Positions 22,182-34,454 of a stretch of DNA of 64,000 nt are shown here, piece by piece (the stretch's first letter is position 1; each line of letters begins with the position of its first letter). The stretch is taken from NCBI GenBank assembly GCA_016218365.1, contig JACREF010000025.1, forward strand, positions 30,880 through 94,879. Direction: 5' to 3'. The notes below the pieces were generated by a model. It did not search any database. It saw only the letters and a list, made by a program, of their open reading frames with translations, and was not told where the DNA came from. The translations under genes and the position numbers were made by a program. Source of the stretch: Gammaproteobacteria bacterium (GTDB lineage: Bacteria > Pseudomonadota > Gammaproteobacteria > SZUA-140).

Positions 22182-23213
22182 CTACTTATTATGCAGTTTA
22201 TCGGTTCCCGCAGTCTCCAGCCGTCTGACCCTGTCCGCAAGGTCATCAAGCTGGCGGTAACGGGCGGCGTTTCGCTTCCATTTGGCATTCTCCTCGACCG
22301 GTATCCCGGACGAGTAGACACCGGGATGCCGTATCGAATGGGTCACCATGCTCATACCGGTGATCTGCACGTCATCACTAATCTCCAGATGACCCACTAT
22401 ACCGACACAGCCACCGATGGCGCAACGCGCACCGATACGGGTGCTGCCGGCAACCGCGGTGCAGGCAGCGATTGCGGTATGGGCGCCGATCTGCACATTG
22501 TGGCCAATCTGTATCTGGTTATCCAGTTTAACACCATCATGTATCACGGTGTCTTCCAGCGCCCCGCGATCGATCGTTGTGTTGGCACCCACCTCAACAT
22601 CATTGCCGATGATGACGGCGCCGATCTGCGGGATCTTCAGCCACTCGCCATGATCCGGTGCAAATCCGAAGCCGTCGGCACCGAATACGCAACCAGGATG
22701 TATCAGGCAGCGCGCACCGACCTGTACTGTTCCGACCAGGGTGACGCTGGCCGCCAGCCTGCTGTCTCTGGCAACAGTGATCCGGCCGGACAGCGTGCAA
22801 CCCGGCCCGATGTAGACACCGGGGCCAATGTTGACCTCACTCCCCAGATAACAGTTCGCACCAACATAGGCCGTGGCATCGATGCTGGCGCCCGGCTCAA
22901 CAACCGCCCGCGGGTGTATCCCGGCGGTAAACGGTGCCGCCGGGTACAGGCACTGCGCCACGCGTGCGAATACCGCATAAGGATCCTGAACGACCCAGGC
23001 AGTGACTGGACACTCGGCGGCGTCCTGTTCACGCAGCAATACCGCGGCCGCGCGGGTATGTTTCAGATAGCGATGGTAATGGGTATTGGCCAGAAAGCTC
23101 AGCTCTGCGCCACCCGCCTGGTTCAAGGTGGCAATGCCGGCAATCGGTGTGCTGCCATCCCCGCGCAGCACACCGCCGAATTCCGTCACCAGATCTGCCA
23201 GACGTCGCGCCAC
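22182..23213 (-). CDS. lpxD: UDP-3-O-acylglucosamine N-acyltransferase
   Basis: Hexapeptide repeats, [18 protein letters not shown], cluster context. Confidence 0.95.
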   Translation of the reverse strand: MARRLADLVTEFGGVLRGDGSTPIAGIATLNQAGGAELSFLANTHYHRYLKHTRAAAVLLREQDAAECPVTAWVVQDPYAVFARVAQCLYPAAPFTAGIHPRAVVEPGASIDATAYVGANCYLGSEVNIGPGVYIGPGCTLSGRITVARDSRLAASVTLVGTVQVGARCLIHPGCVFGADGFGFAPDHGEWLKIPQIGAVIIGNDVEVGANTTIDRGALEDTVIHDGVKLDNQIQIGHNVQIGAHTAIAACTAVAGSTRIGARCAIGGCVGIVGHLEISDDVQITGMSMVTHSIRHPGVYSSGIPVEENAKWKRNAARYRQLDDLADRVRRLETAGTDKLHNK

Positions 23214-23223
23214 TGCCGCCGCC

Positions 23224-23751
23224 TTATTTTACCTTGTTGGTCTTCTTCAATTCATCCAATACCTGGCCGGTTATATCCAGCCCATCGTTGGCATAGGCAA
23301 TACCTTGATAGAGGATCAAATCAAAATGATCGCGCTTGCCGATAGCGACGATGGCCTGCTGGATCTGTTGCTGCAGGACTGCCATCATCTCGTTACGGCG
23401 ATTGCCGAGGTCCTCGGCAAATGCCTGCTGCTCCTGTCGCACCTTGCGCTGGCGGCCCAGCAGATCAGTGCCAAGCTTGGAACGTTCGGCTTCGGCCATG
23501 ATCGCGCCGTCCCGCGCCAGCCTTTCCTCGATCGCCTTCAGATCCTTGACCTCCTTGGTGATCCTCTCCTCCCGTTCGGAGAATTCCTTTTTCAGGATGT
23601 CAGAGCTGGCCTGGGCCTGCGGTGATTCTTCCAGTAATCGCGCCGCATCAACAAAACCGAACTTGAGTTCAGCCGCCGTCACCGTCGTCATGACAGCCAG
23701 ACCCAGCAGCAGCGCTAACAATAAGATTGACCTGTTCTTCAAGGTATTCAC
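23224..23751 (-). CDS. skp: OmpH/Skp family periplasmic chaperone
   Basis: Signal peptide, KFGFVDAARLLEESPQ, coiled-coil; between bamA and lpxD. Confidence 0.92.
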   Translation of the reverse strand: MNTLKNRSILLLALLLGLAVMTTVTAAELKFGFVDAARLLEESPQAQASSDILKKEFSEREERITKEVKDLKAIEERLARDGAIMAEAERSKLGTDLLGRQRKVRQEQQAFAEDLGNRRNEMMAVLQQQIQQAIVAIGKRDHFDLILYQGIAYANDGLDITGQVLDELKKTNKVK

Positions 23752-23762
23752 TCCAATAATGG

Positions 23763-26054
23763 TTAAAAGAAAAACGATCCCAGCATGAATTGAAAATGTT
23801 CTGTGTCGTCGCCGGCTCGCGCATTCAATGGCCAGGCATAGCTGAAGGTCATCGGTGCAATCGGGGTCAGCCAGATCGCGGCGATCCCGGCCGAGGCGCG
23901 CATCTCATCCCCCCGCACCCGCGACAGGCCATCGAATACATTACCAACATCGAAGAAAGTACTCAATCGGAAAGACTTGCTCTGGTCAGCAAAGGGTACC
24001 GGGAATACCAGCTCGACATTCCCTATCGTCTTCACGCTGCCGCCCTGCGCGATACCGTTGATGCTCGGGCCCAGCGAATTGCTGCGGTAACCACGCACTG
24101 ACTGACTGCCGCCGGCATAATAATTCTCGAAGAACGGCAGGCTGCTGGTATTGCCATAACTGTCGCCATAACCAACCTCACCCTTCACGACCAGCACCAG
24201 ATCACTGGTCAGCGGCATAAAGCGCAGGGCACGGCCACCAATCTTGTAAAATTCCAGGCCACTGCCCGGCAACGCCATGTCCATCGACAATGAAACCAGG
24301 CTGCCGGAATCGGCAAAGATGGTCCGGTTGCGGGTATCATGCGACCAACCCGCTGTCAGGTTATACATATCATAATGGCTGGTATTCTGGTCCAGATACG
24401 AAACATAGACCAGCGGTGTACTGGCACTGGTGTTGATCTGGGTGTTCTCGTAACCCAGCGACACATCGGCATTATCATATTCATTGAGCGGGACCCCGTA
24501 GCTGATCGCGCCGCCATAGACATCGGTGGTATAGGCCGCGACATTGGCCGCTGATGAATCCGTGGTACGGTAATAGGCCTTGAAGCCACGACTGACACCA
24601 TTATCCGTGTAATAGGGATTGGTGTAGGAAAAACTGTAGATGGTATTGACCGAGCTGTTATTGATGTTGGCTGAGACCTTGGTGCCATTGCCGAGGAAGT
24701 TGTCCTGGCTGATGCTGGCATTGACCAGAAATCCTTCCGCCTGCGAATAGCCCATGCCTGCCATCAACGTGCCCGATGGCCGCTCCTTGACCGACACATT
24801 CAGGTCCACCTGATCATCGACGCCCGGCACCGCCGGGGTCTCGACATTGACGTCCTCGAGATAACCCAGACGCTGCAGGCGTACCCGTGAGCGTTTGACG
24901 TTGTCGGTCGAGATCCACCCCCCCTCCATCTGTCGCATCTCGCGCCGCAGCACCTCATCCTTGGTCTTGTCATTGCCGGTGATAACAATCTTGCGGACAT
25001 AGACCCGCTTCCCCGGAGTAACAAACAACGTCAGGCGTACGGTATTTTTCTCATCATTGATCTCCGGGATGGTATTGACGTTGGAGAATGCATAACCTTC
25101 CCGGCCCAGGCGCTCGCCGATGGCTGCGGCGCTTTCCGTTGCGGCACGGCGCGAGAACACATCGCCGGCCTTGATCTTTACCAGCGCAGCCAGCTCATCA
25201 CGGGGCAGCACCAGATCGCCGGACAGCGTGACATCCTCAACCGAGTAACGATCACCTTCGTGGACATTGACGGTAATATAGATGCCCTTCTTGTCCGGGG
25301 TGATCGCCACCTGGGTAGACTCGATGGCGAAGGCGATATAACCCTGGTCAAGATAAAAAGACCTCAGGTTCTCGAGATCCGCTGACAGCTTGATCTTTGA
25401 ATACTGATCATCGCTGGAAAAAACCCCGGCATCCTTGTCACTGCGCAACTGAAACTGTTGTAACAGCTCTTTTTCAGCGAAGGCGCTGCTGCCAACAATC
25501 TTGATGCGGCGGATCTTGGCAACCTTGCCTTCCTTGATGTCTATCTCGAGATCAACCCGGTTATTGTCCTTGGCCACGACACTGGACTTGATCTGTACTG
25601 CATACTTGCCCTGAGAGTAATATTGCCGCTCAAGTTCACGTTCGATCCGGTCCAGCGCCGAGCGATTGAAGATCTCCCCTTCCTCCAGACCGATCGACTT
25701 CAGCGCCTGTTTGAGCTGGTCACTTTCAATATCCTTGTTTCCGGAGATCGTGATCTTGGATATTGATGGCCGTTCGACCACCTTGATAATCAGCGCATCA
25801 CCGTCGCGCGACAGTGCGATGTCGTTAAAAAAGCCGCTCTTGAACAGATCATGCAACAACTGATCCGACAGCTGATCACTATACTGGCCACCCACCTGCA
25901 GCGGCAGGTAGCCCAGGGCGGTGTCCCGCGACACCTTTTTCAGGCCCTCGAAACGGATCTCCTGAATCACGAACTGCTCTGCCGCAGCGGTCGGGCCGCC
26001 GTAGATCAACATCAATGATAGGCCTAGTATGGTTATTATTCTGCTTAACATCAT
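23763..26054 (-). CDS. bamA: outer membrane protein assembly factor BamA
   Basis: POTRA repeats, C-terminal barrel; VRGYRSNSLGP motif; ends ...HFQFMLGSFFF. Confidence 0.96.
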   Translation of the reverse strand: MMLSRIITILGLSLMLIYGGPTAAAEQFVIQEIRFEGLKKVSRDTALGYLPLQVGGQYSDQLSDQLLHDLFKSGFFNDIALSRDGDALIIKVVERPSISKITISGNKDIESDQLKQALKSIGLEEGEIFNRSALDRIERELERQYYSQGKYAVQIKSSVVAKDNNRVDLEIDIKEGKVAKIRRIKIVGSSAFAEKELLQQFQLRSDKDAGVFSSDDQYSKIKLSADLENLRSFYLDQGYIAFAIESTQVAITPDKKGIYITVNVHEGDRYSVEDVTLSGDLVLPRDELAALVKIKAGDVFSRRAATESAAAIGERLGREGYAFSNVNTIPEINDEKNTVRLTLFVTPGKRVYVRKIVITGNDKTKDEVLRREMRQMEGGWISTDNVKRSRVRLQRLGYLEDVNVETPAVPGVDDQVDLNVSVKERPSGTLMAGMGYSQAEGFLVNASISQDNFLGNGTKVSANINNSSVNTIYSFSYTNPYYTDNGVSRGFKAYYRTTDSSAANVAAYTTDVYGGAISYGVPLNEYDNADVSLGYENTQINTSASTPLVYVSYLDQNTSHYDMYNLTAGWSHDTRNRTIFADSGSLVSLSMDMALPGSGLEFYKIGGRALRFMPLTSDLVLVVKGEVGYGDSYGNTSSLPFFENYYAGGSQSVRGYRSNSLGPSINGIAQGGSVKTIGNVELVFPVPFADQSKSFRLSTFFDVGNVFDGLSRVRGDEMRASAGIAAIWLTPIAPMTFSYAWPLNARAGDDTEHFQFMLGSFFF

Positions 26055-26060
26055 TGATCA

Positions 26061-27428
26061 TCAAGTGAAAAATCGGGCGATGTCATTATAAAAGGCCAAC
26101 CCCATTAATGCGACCAGAATCGCAATACCGATACGTTGCCCCAGCATCTGGGCATGGTCGGAGACCGGGCTACCCTTGACCATCTCGATCAGATAGAAAA
26201 AGAGGTGGCCGCCATCCAGCACCGGGATCGGCAGCAGGTTCAGGATCGCCAGGCTGATGCTGATCAGGGCCAGAAAACCGCAATATGACACCACACCGGC
26301 GCTGGCCGAGGAACCGGCATACTGGGCGATGCTGATCGGCCCACTGATCGATGAGGCCGGCACATCACCAAACAGCATATTGAACAGCATCCGCAGCGTC
26401 AGCCGGCTCATGGCCCAGGTCTTGTCCAGCGCCGCCCCGAGCGCCGCGAACGGTCCGTACCGTTCCGTCACCTGCAGACTGTTGTCTGCTACCCGCTCCG
26501 GTATCCGCACCGAGGCACCAATCCGGCCCGCAGGTTGACCATCGACCTGATGCGTATCCGGTGTCAGGCTCATCGCCATGATCTGGCCGGAGCGCTCCAC
26601 GGTGACCTGGATCGCCTGCCCGGGTCGGGCCCGCACATAACTGACCCAGTGCTCCCAGTCTTCGATGCCCTGTCCATCGGCCTGCAGGATACGGTCGGCC
26701 GCCCTGAGTCCGGCGCGCTGGGCCGGACTGCCCGCCTCGACATGGTCGAGGACCGGTGGAATCAGTGGCCGGTAGGGGTGGATACCGATACTGTTCAGCA
26801 GATCTTCGCGGTTCAGTGTCGCGCCGACAGCAGAAAAATCCAGCACCTTGTCCAGCACACGGCCGTCACGCTCACGGATCCCGATGTTAACCGGCCGTAG
26901 CGCCAGACTCTGCTCGGTCAGGGAGGTGTACACGCCGCGCCAGCTCAGCACGTCCTCGTCACCGACGCGGGTGATCATATCACCGTCGTGCAGCCCGGCC
27001 TGTGCGGCCAGCGACCCGGCATCAATCTTGCCCACCAGCGGCTTGACGCCGGGGATGCCGAGCATGAACACCAGCCAGAAGGCGAGGATCGCCAGCAGCA
27101 GATTGGATAGCGGACCGGCGGCGACGATCGCAAACCGCGCCCATACCGGTTTGCGATTGAAGGCCCGGTCCAACTCGTGTTCCGCGACCTCACCCTCCCG
27201 CTCATCAAGCATGCGCACGTAACCGCCCAGCGGGATCGCGGCGATGACATATTCGGTCTGGTCCGCACCACGTCTCCAGCTCAGCAATGGCTTGCCAAAG
27301 CCGATCGAGAAACGCAGCACCTTGACGCCGCAACGGCGCGCCACCCAGTAGTGACCAAACTCGTGGACCGTCACCAGGATACCGATGGCGATGATAAACC
27401 ACAGCACCGACAGCAATACTGTACTCAT
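26061..27428 (-). CDS. rseP: site-2 protease RseP
   Basis: [27 protein letters not shown] HExxH; two [15 protein letters not shown]. Confidence 0.95.
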   Translation of the reverse strand: MSTVLLSVLWFIIAIGILVTVHEFGHYWVARRCGVKVLRFSIGFGKPLLSWRRGADQTEYVIAAIPLGGYVRMLDEREGEVAEHELDRAFNRKPVWARFAIVAAGPLSNLLLAILAFWLVFMLGIPGVKPLVGKIDAGSLAAQAGLHDGDMITRVGDEDVLSWRGVYTSLTEQSLALRPVNIGIRERDGRVLDKVLDFSAVGATLNREDLLNSIGIHPYRPLIPPVLDHVEAGSPAQRAGLRAADRILQADGQGIEDWEHWVSYVRARPGQAIQVTVERSGQIMAMSLTPDTHQVDGQPAGRIGASVRIPERVADNSLQVTERYGPFAALGAALDKTWAMSRLTLRMLFNMLFGDVPASSISGPISIAQYAGSSASAGVVSYCGFLALISISLAILNLLPIPVLDGGHLFFYLIEMVKGSPVSDHAQMLGQRIGIAILVALMGLAFYNDIARFFT

Positions 27429-28618
27429 GCGCTGGCCGCCCCGCTGCCGGTCGGCAGCATCTGCTGCGCCTGGCGGCGCGCCAGATCATCATCGGCCAAC
27501 ACCACCGTCAGTGACGAGGCGTCATGGATGGTGCAGTGGTCCAGCACCTGTTCAACGATGCGGGCAATGTCGGTAAACGGGATCAGGCCGGCAAGAAAGG
27601 CCTGCACCGCCACCTCATTGGCCGCATTCAGGATCGCCGGCGCGGTGCCACCGCGCGTCGCTGCCTCAAAGGCCAGGCGCAGACACGGGAAACGCAGCAG
27701 GTCCGGGGCCTCGAAACTCAGCTGCCCGATCTGGAAGATATCCAGGCGCTGGGCCCCTGAATCAAAACGTTCCGGCCAGGCCAGCGCATGGGCGATTGGT
27801 ATCCGCATGTCCGCGCTGCCGAGCTGGGCCAGCACTGAACCATCCTGGTATTCAACCATCGAATGGATGATGCTTTGCGGGTGGATGACCACCTGGATCG
27901 CTTGCGGTGTCGTCGCAAACAGATGACAGGCCTCGATGACCTCCAGCCCCTTGTTCATCATCGTCGCCGAATCAACCGAGATCTTGCGCCCCATGCTCCA
28001 GTTTGGATGGGCGCAGGCCTCGGCCGGCGTGACCCGGCGCAGCTCATGCGGGGCGGTGGTGCGAAACGGTCCACCGGATGCGGTCAGCAGGATGCGTCGC
28101 ACCCCGACCTGCGCCAGGCCGTCACGGTAGCCCGGGGGCAGGCACTGGAAGATGGCATTGTGTTCACTGTCGATCGGCAGCAGCTCTGCACCATGGTTGC
28201 GCACCTCCTCCATGAACAGGGCACCGGACATCACCAGCGCTTCCTTGTTGGCGAGCAATATCCGTTTGCCGGCACGCACCGCGGCCAGCGTCGGCACCAG
28301 TCCGGCACTGCCAACGATCGCGGCCATCACATAATCGGTCTCGGCACAGGCCGCGACCTGCTGCAGACCATCGACACCACTCAGCACCGTGACCTCGCTG
28401 CCTGCAGCGCGCAGACGGGTGGCCAGCAGCTCTGCGGCCTGCGGCGCGGCCAGCACCGCGAACTGCGGGCGATGTTCCAGACATTGCCGGTACAGACCCT
28501 CGACATTGTCATTGGCCGTCAGGGCGACGACGCGATAACGATCACGGTGACGCGCCACAACATCCAGCGTGCTCTGCCCGATCGAGCCGGTGGCCCCGAG
28601 TACCGTGATGCCAATCAT
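27425..28618 (-). CDS. dxr: 1-deoxy-D-xylulose-5-phosphate reductoisomerase
   Basis: [44 protein letters not shown]. Confidence 0.97.
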   Translation of the reverse strand: MIGITVLGATGSIGQSTLDVVARHRDRYRVVALTANDNVEGLYRQCLEHRPQFAVLAAPQAAELLATRLRAAGSEVTVLSGVDGLQQVAACAETDYVMAAIVGSAGLVPTLAAVRAGKRILLANKEALVMSGALFMEEVRNHGAELLPIDSEHNAIFQCLPPGYRDGLAQVGVRRILLTASGGPFRTTAPHELRRVTPAEACAHPNWSMGRKISVDSATMMNKGLEVIEACHLFATTPQAIQVVIHPQSIIHSMVEYQDGSVLAQLGSADMRIPIAHALAWPERFDSGAQRLDIFQIGQLSFEAPDLLRFPCLRLAFEAATRGGTAPAILNAANEVAVQAFLAGLIPFTDIARIVEQVLDHCTIHDASSLTVVLADDDLARRQAQQMLPTGSGAASA

Positions 28619-29457
28619 GCCGCACCACCATCTGCCAGCAGCACCAGCAAACCGAGGGTAAACAGCGGCGCCGCCGCCGTCAGGCTGTCGATACGATCGA
28701 GGATCCCGCCATGCCCCGGCAGCACGCTGCCACTGTCCTTGACGCCCGACAACCGTTTGACGACACTCTCAAACAGGTCACCGACGACCGAGATGATGAC
28801 GGTCAGCAGGCACAGCACGAAGATCAGCACACCGCCACCAACACTGCCGGCCAGCAGCAGCGCCGTGGCCAGGGCCAGTGGCAACGTCAGCACCAGGCCG
28901 CCGAAGACACCCTCCCAGCTCTTGCCAGGGCTGATGTGGACGGCCAGTTTGCGGCGCCCCCAGCGCCGGCCGGCAAAATAGGCCCCAGTATCCGCGCCCC
29001 ACACCAGCAGCATCAACAGCAACACCAGCACCCTGCCATCCGGCAGACGTGTCAGCAGCGCCATGATGCCGAGCCAGCATGGCAACAGCACGATCAGGCC
29101 GACCACCGTGCCGAACCATAATGGTGGCCGGCTGGCATGCAGATGGCCATGACGCTGGTAATACTGCAGCCACGCCATCACCACGAGCCAGAACAGCGTC
29201 GCCAGCGCCAGACAGATCATCGTCATTGTGAGGTCGGTCATCACCCAGGCCATGATCCCAAGCGTGACGATCAGCACGAAGATATAGGCAAGACGGTCCT
29301 GGGTACGCCGCAGGCCGGCCAGCGCCGACCACTCCCAGCCCGCCAGGCAGATCAGCGCGGCAAACAGCAGCGATAACAATGATGGCGGGAGAAGGAACAA
29401 CGCTGCAAGAAACAGCGGTGCCAGCACGGCGGCGGTCAGGATGCGATGCTTAAGCAC
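28615..29457 (-). CDS. cdsA: phosphatidate cytidylyltransferase
   Basis: Multi-[58 protein letters not shown]. Confidence 0.96.
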   Translation of the reverse strand: MLKHRILTAAVLAPLFLAALFLLPPSLLSLLFAALICLAGWEWSALAGLRRTQDRLAYIFVLIVTLGIMAWVMTDLTMTMICLALATLFWLVVMAWLQYYQRHGHLHASRPPLWFGTVVGLIVLLPCWLGIMALLTRLPDGRVLVLLLMLLVWGADTGAYFAGRRWGRRKLAVHISPGKSWEGVFGGLVLTLPLALATALLLAGSVGGGVLIFVLCLLTVIISVVGDLFESVVKRLSGVKDSGSVLPGHGGILDRIDSLTAAAPLFTLGLLVLLADGGAA

Positions 29458-30214
29458 TGTTGAGTTGTCTCAGCTGTTCACTGGTACGACCGAAGCGGCG
29501 CTCGCGCTGTGCATACCAGCCCAGCGCCTGATCAAAGGCCTGGCGATCGAAATCAGGCCACAAGGTAGCGGTAAAATACAATTCGGTGTAGGCCAGCTGC
29601 CACAACAGGAAATTACTGATGCGTTGCTCGCCACCGGTACGAATGAACAGATCCGGTTCAGGAAGGTTCGCCAGTTCCAGCGCCCCGGCCAGCCGCCGTT
29701 CATCGATGTCAGCAACACCCAGTTCACCACGCTGCACCTGGCCACACAGGGCCTTTACCGCCTGGGTGATGTCCCAGCGCCCACCATAATTGGCGGCGAT
29801 CGACAGTAGCAGGCCATCATTGGCCGCCGTGGCACGTTCCGCGCGTTCGATACGCGCAGTCAACCCGGGGCCGAATGCCGAGCGATCACCGATGAAACAC
29901 ACGCGGACATTGTTGTGCTGCAGCTCACCGACCTCACGCTCCAGCGCCGCGCTGAACAGATCCATCAGCAGGCCGACCTCCTCCTCGGGACGTTGCCAGT
30001 TTTCGCTGCTGAAGGCGAACAGTGTCAGCGCGCCAATGCCACGTTCGCGGCAGGCGACGACAATATTGCGCACCGCCTCGACCCCGGCCTTGTGGCCGAC
30101 AAAGCGCGGCATCAGCCGGCGCCGGGCCCAGCGGCCGTTGCCATCCATGATGATGGCGACATGGGAAGGCAGTCGTGTGGGAGATGATGCTGAGGGATCG
30201 TCCGCTGCACTCAT
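29450..30214 (-). CDS. uppS: undecaprenyl diphosphate synthase
   Basis: [52 protein letters not shown]. Confidence 0.97.
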   Translation of the reverse strand: MSAADDPSASSPTRLPSHVAIIMDGNGRWARRRLMPRFVGHKAGVEAVRNIVVACRERGIGALTLFAFSSENWQRPEEEVGLLMDLFSAALEREVGELQHNNVRVCFIGDRSAFGPGLTARIERAERATAANDGLLLSIAANYGGRWDITQAVKALCGQVQRGELGVADIDERRLAGALELANLPEPDLFIRTGGEQRISNFLLWQLAYTELYFTATLWPDFDRQAFDQALGWYAQRERRFGRTSEQLRQLNSA

Positions 30215-30293
30215 GTATATCTGTCCAAGTCACCGATCAACATTAGCAGGCTGCTGAAAAAACGTTATCATCTGCGATCGGCCATCTGGCCGG

Positions 30294-30851
30294 TCAGATC
30301 TCCATCAGATCCTTTTCCTTGGCCGCCAGCAGCGTATCCACCTCAGCGACGAAACGGTCGGTCAGCTTTTGCACCTCGTCCTCGGCGCGCCGCTCATCAT
30401 CCTCGGTGATCTCTTTCTCTTTCAGCAGTTCCTTGCAGTCGGTGTTGGCATCGCGGCGGATATTGCGGATCGCGACCCGTGCCGCCTCGGCCTCGCTGCG
30501 CACCACCTTGATCATCTCCTTGCGCCGCTCCTCGGTCAGCGGCGGCAGGATCACACGGATCACACTGCCGGCAGTCGACGGGTTCAGGCCCAGATCGGAG
30601 GTCATGATCGCCTTCTCGATCGCCGACACCATGTTCTTCTCCCATGGGCTGATCGTCAGCGTGCGCGATTCCGAGGCGCTGATGTTGGCGACCTGACTCA
30701 GCGGCATCATGCTGCCGTAATAATCGACCCGGATATGATCCAGCAGGCTGGGGCTGGCACGCCCGGTGCGGATCTTGGCAAACTCACCCTTCAACGCCTC
30801 GACACTCTTGGCCATCCGTGCCTGGGCGTCTTTTTTGATATCGTTGATCAT
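30294..30851 (-). CDS. frr: ribosome recycling factor
   Basis: [35 protein letters not shown]. Confidence 0.97.
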   Translation of the reverse strand: MINDIKKDAQARMAKSVEALKGEFAKIRTGRASPSLLDHIRVDYYGSMMPLSQVANISASESRTLTISPWEKNMVSAIEKAIMTSDLGLNPSTAGSVIRVILPPLTEERRKEMIKVVRSEAEAARVAIRNIRRDANTDCKELLKEKEITEDDERRAEDEVQKLTDRFVAEVDTLLAAKEKDLMEI

Positions 30852-30858
30852 CTGCGTA

Positions 30859-31596
30859 TTACCCTCTCTCGACCAGCGTCCCTTCGGAACCGCCCATCAC
30901 GACATCCTTCAGGGCGCCATGTTTGAATATATTGAACACCCGCAGCGGCATGTTGTTGTCACGACACAGCACGATCGCGGTGGCATCCATGACATTCAGC
31001 TTGCGATCCAGCACCTGGTCATAGGTCAGCCGCGGCAGGAACACCGCCTGGGGGTCCTTCTTCGGATCGGCGGTATAGACCCCGTCGACCTTGGTGGCCT
31101 TCAGCACTGCCTCGGCGTTGATCTCGATACCGCGCAGGCTGGCCGCCGAATCGGTGGTGAAGAACGGATTACCGGTGCCGGCAGCGAAGATGACGATACG
31201 GCCCTTCTCCAGATGACGGACCGCGCGGCGCCGGATATAGTCCTCGCAGATCTGGTTGATCTTGATCGCCGACATCACCCGCACGAACATACCCTGATGC
31301 TCCAGCGCATCCTGCAACGCCAGTGCATTCATCACCGTCGCCAGCATGCCCATGTGATCCGCCGTCACCCGGTCCATACCCTCGCCGGCCAGGTTGATGC
31401 CGCGGAAGATGTTGCCGCCACCGACCACCAGCGCCACCTCGACGCCGCTGCCGTTCAGCTCACTGATCTCGCGGGCGATGCGGTTGATGATCTTCGGATT
31501 GATACCGTAATCATCATCGCCCATCAGCGCCTCACCGCTGAGCTTCAGCAGTATCCTCTTGTAGCCGGGACGGTCCGTGCCCCTGGGTTCGCTCAA
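30859..31596 (-). CDS. pyrH: UMP kinase
   Basis: [42 protein letters not shown]. Confidence 0.97.
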   Translation of the reverse strand: MSEPRGTDRPGYKRILLKLSGEALMGDDDYGINPKIINRIAREISELNGSGVEVALVVGGGNIFRGINLAGEGMDRVTADHMGMLATVMNALALQDALEHQGMFVRVMSAIKINQICEDYIRRRAVRHLEKGRIVIFAAGTGNPFFTTDSAASLRGIEINAEAVLKATKVDGVYTADPKKDPQAVFLPRLTYDQVLDRKLNVMDATAIVLCRDNNMPLRVFNIFKHGALKDVVMGGSEGTLVERG

Positions 31597-32486
31597 GACT
31601 GGTACCCCTTGGCCTGGGCCATCACCTCTTCGGCAAAGTTCTCGACCTTCTTTTCGATGCCTTCGCCGACCTCGAAGCGATGGAAACGGCTGACCTTGGC
31701 ATTGGCCTTGGCCAGCAGCTTGTCAATCGTGGTCTCCGGGTCCTTGACGAACGGCTGACCGAGCAGTGTCACCTCGGCGAGGAACTTGCGGATCCGGCCC
31801 TCGACCATCTTCTCGATGATGTTGGCCGGCTTGCCGCTGTCGGCGGCCTGGGCCATAAACACCTCTTTTTCCTTGACCAGTGTCGCGGCCGGCACATCGG
31901 CCTCGCTGATCGCGATCGGGTTGGTGGCGGCGATATGCATCGCGATGTCCTTGGCCAGCGCCTCGCTGCCGCCGTCCAGACAGACCACGACGCCGATGCG
32001 GTCCCCGTGCAGATAGGTCCCGATTGGACCGGCGCTGTTTTCCAGCAGCTCGAAGCGGCGGACGTTGATGTTCTCGCCGATCTTGGCGATCAGCTCCTTG
32101 CGCGCGGTCTCGACCGTGGTGTCCTTGCCGCTGTGCAGCGGCAGCGCCAGCAGCGCATCCAGCGAGCCGGGCTTGCTGTTGATGATGCAGGCGGCGACCG
32201 CGTTGGCGAAGCCCTGGAAGTCGTCACCCTTGGTGACGAAGTCGGTCTCGCAGTTGATCTCGACCATCGCCGCGACATGCTGTTTGGCATTGGTAAGGAT
32301 CTTGATGTTGCCTTCGGCGGCGGTGCGGTCCGCCTTCTTGCCGGCCTTGGCCAGACCCGCCTTGCGCATGTGTTCGATCGCGGCGTCGATGTCACCGTTG
32401 GTTTCTTCCAGTGCCCGCTTGCATTCCATCATGCCGGAGCCGGTGCGCTCGCGCAGCTCCTTGACCATACCTGCTGTGATTGCCAT
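31593..32486 (-). CDS. tsf: elongation factor Ts
   Basis: [35 protein letters not shown]. Confidence 0.97.
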   Translation of the reverse strand: MAITAGMVKELRERTGSGMMECKRALEETNGDIDAAIEHMRKAGLAKAGKKADRTAAEGNIKILTNAKQHVAAMVEINCETDFVTKGDDFQGFANAVAACIINSKPGSLDALLALPLHSGKDTTVETARKELIAKIGENINVRRFELLENSAGPIGTYLHGDRIGVVVCLDGGSEALAKDIAMHIAATNPIAISEADVPAATLVKEKEVFMAQAADSGKPANIIEKMVEGRIRKFLAEVTLLGQPFVKDPETTIDKLLAKANAKVSRFHRFEVGEGIEKKVENFAEEVMAQAKGYQS

Positions 32487-32549
32487 GTCATCTACCTCAT
32501 TGTGTCTAGTGCATCACGCCCGGCGGAGCCGGGCGTGATCATGTCATGA

Positions 32550-33359
32550 TTACTCTTCGTCAGCGCCTGAAGACGCCACCTTGGTGGGTCTCTTCTTGAC
32601 CGTCACCTTCTTCTTCGGCCGGTTATCTGCCGGCGCCTCGGTGACATCAACGAACTCTTCCTCGTTACCCAGCAATGCCGAGGAACGGCCTTCGAGGATG
32701 GCGTCGGCGGCCATGCTCAGATAGAGCTTGATGGCGCGGATCGCATCATCATTGCCGGGGATGACATAATCGATACCGTCTGGTGTATTGTTGGTGTCGA
32801 CCACGGCAACCACCGGGATGCCCAGCTTGCGCGCTTCGCAGATGGCGATGTTCTCGTGACCGACGTCAACGACAAACATCACATCCGGCAGCCCGTTCAT
32901 GTCCTTGATGCCGCCCAGATTGCGGTCCAGCTTGTCCATCTCGCGCTTCAGGCCCAGTGCTTCCTTCTTGCTCAGGCGCTCGTGCTGATTGTCAGCGAAC
33001 ATCGCGCTCAGTTCCTTCAGGCGCTTGATCGACTGCTTGACGGTCTTGTAGTTGGTCAGTGTGCCGCCCATCCAGCGGTAGTCGACGAACGGCATGCCGG
33101 CGCGGATCGCCTCTTCGCGAATCACGTCGCGGGCCGCGCCCTTGGTACCGACGAACAGCACCCGGCCCTTCTTGGCCGCGACCTTGCCGAGGAAGTTCAT
33201 CGCCTCGTTGAACAGCGGGACGGTCTTTTCAAGATTGATGATATGGATGTTCATCCGTTCGCCGAAGATGAACGGAGACATCTTGGGATTCCAGTAACGG
33301 GTCTGATGACCAAAATGAACGCCAGCCTCAAGCATCTGGCGCATGGATACATTTGCCAT
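32550..33359 (-). CDS. rpsB: 30S ribosomal protein S2
   Basis: [41 protein letters not shown]. Confidence 0.98.
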   Translation of the reverse strand: MANVSMRQMLEAGVHFGHQTRYWNPKMSPFIFGERMNIHIINLEKTVPLFNEAMNFLGKVAAKKGRVLFVGTKGAARDVIREEAIRAGMPFVDYRWMGGTLTNYKTVKQSIKRLKELSAMFADNQHERLSKKEALGLKREMDKLDRNLGGIKDMNGLPDVMFVVDVGHENIAICEARKLGIPVVAVVDTNNTPDGIDYVIPGNDDAIRAIKLYLSMAADAILEGRSSALLGNEEEFVDVTEAPADNRPKKKVTVKKRPTKVASSGADEE

Positions 33360-33674
33360 GGTAAAGCACTCCTATGTCGGGTTAAACCTCCATATACCCC
33401 ACCGTTCCACCCGGCAAGCCAGGCACCCAGAGCGGTGTGTCGGTATATGTGCGGATTAATAGTTAATGTTATCCCCTGGCCGCCGCGGCTGCGGCAGTTC
33501 GGGAGTGCGTTTTATAGCATAAACTGCCATATTTCACAATGGGTTAAATTGACGGCCGGTGCCACCGGCCCGCTGCCGGGCGCCGACCACTGACAAAAGG
33601 TCGTCAGGTAGTGTATCTTGCCGTAAAATCACGCCTTTTCATTGCGTTATCCCTGCGTTAATCATGGACTTACA

Positions 33675-34442
33675 ATGGCAATACTGATCAAGACTACGGA
33701 TGAGATTGAAAAGATGCGGCTGGCCGGCCGGCTGGCCGGCGAGGTGCTGAGGATGATCGCCCCCCATGTGCAGGCCGGCATCGCCACCGACGAGCTGGAC
33801 CGGATCTGCCATGACTATATCGTCAACACCCAGCAGGCGATCCCGGCCCCGCTCAACTACCGCGGCTTTCCGAAATCGATCTGCACCTCGGTCAACCACC
33901 AGGTCTGCCATGGCATCCCCGGGCCGAAAAAACTCAAGAACGGCGACATCGTCAACGTCGATATCACCGTCATCAAACACGGCTATCACGGTGATACCAG
34001 CAAGATGTTCCTGGTCGGCGAACCCTCGGTCCAGGCGCGGCGCGTCACGCAGATCAGCCATCAATGCATGTGTATCGGCATCAATATGGTCAAACCCGGC
34101 ATCACGCTCGGCGATATCGGACATGCGATCCAGGCCCATGCCGAGGGCCACAACTGCTCGGTGGTGCGTGAATACTGCGGCCATGGCATCGGCCGCAATT
34201 TTCATGAGGACCCGCAGGTGCTGCATTACGGCCAGCCCGGCACCGGCATCGTGCTGGAACCCGGCATGATCTTCACCATCGAGCCGATGATCAATGCCGG
34301 CAAGCGCCATGTGAAGCTGTTACCTGATCAGTGGACGGTGATCACCAAGGATCACTCACTGTCGGCACAGTGGGAACATACGGTCCTGGTCACCGACACC
34401 GGACATGAGGTGCTGACGCAGCTGGCCGGTGATGAACTGTGA
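33675..34442 (+). CDS. map: methionine aminopeptidase type I
   Basis: MAILIKTTDEIEKMRLAGRLAGEVL; CGHGIGRNFHEDPQVLHYG. Confidence 0.96.
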   Translation: MAILIKTTDEIEKMRLAGRLAGEVLRMIAPHVQAGIATDELDRICHDYIVNTQQAIPAPLNYRGFPKSICTSVNHQVCHGIPGPKKLKNGDIVNVDITVIKHGYHGDTSKMFLVGEPSVQARRVTQISHQCMCIGINMVKPGITLGDIGHAIQAHAEGHNCSVVREYCGHGIGRNFHEDPQVLHYGQPGTGIVLEPGMIFTIEPMINAGKRHVKLLPDQWTVITKDHSLSAQWEHTVLVTDTGHEVLTQLAGDEL

Positions 34443-34454
34443 CGGGCTAGGAGC

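Noticed and set aside
22191-23345. 384-aa plus-strand ORF
   Set aside because: Antisense to lpxD, which carries clear hexapeptide repeats.
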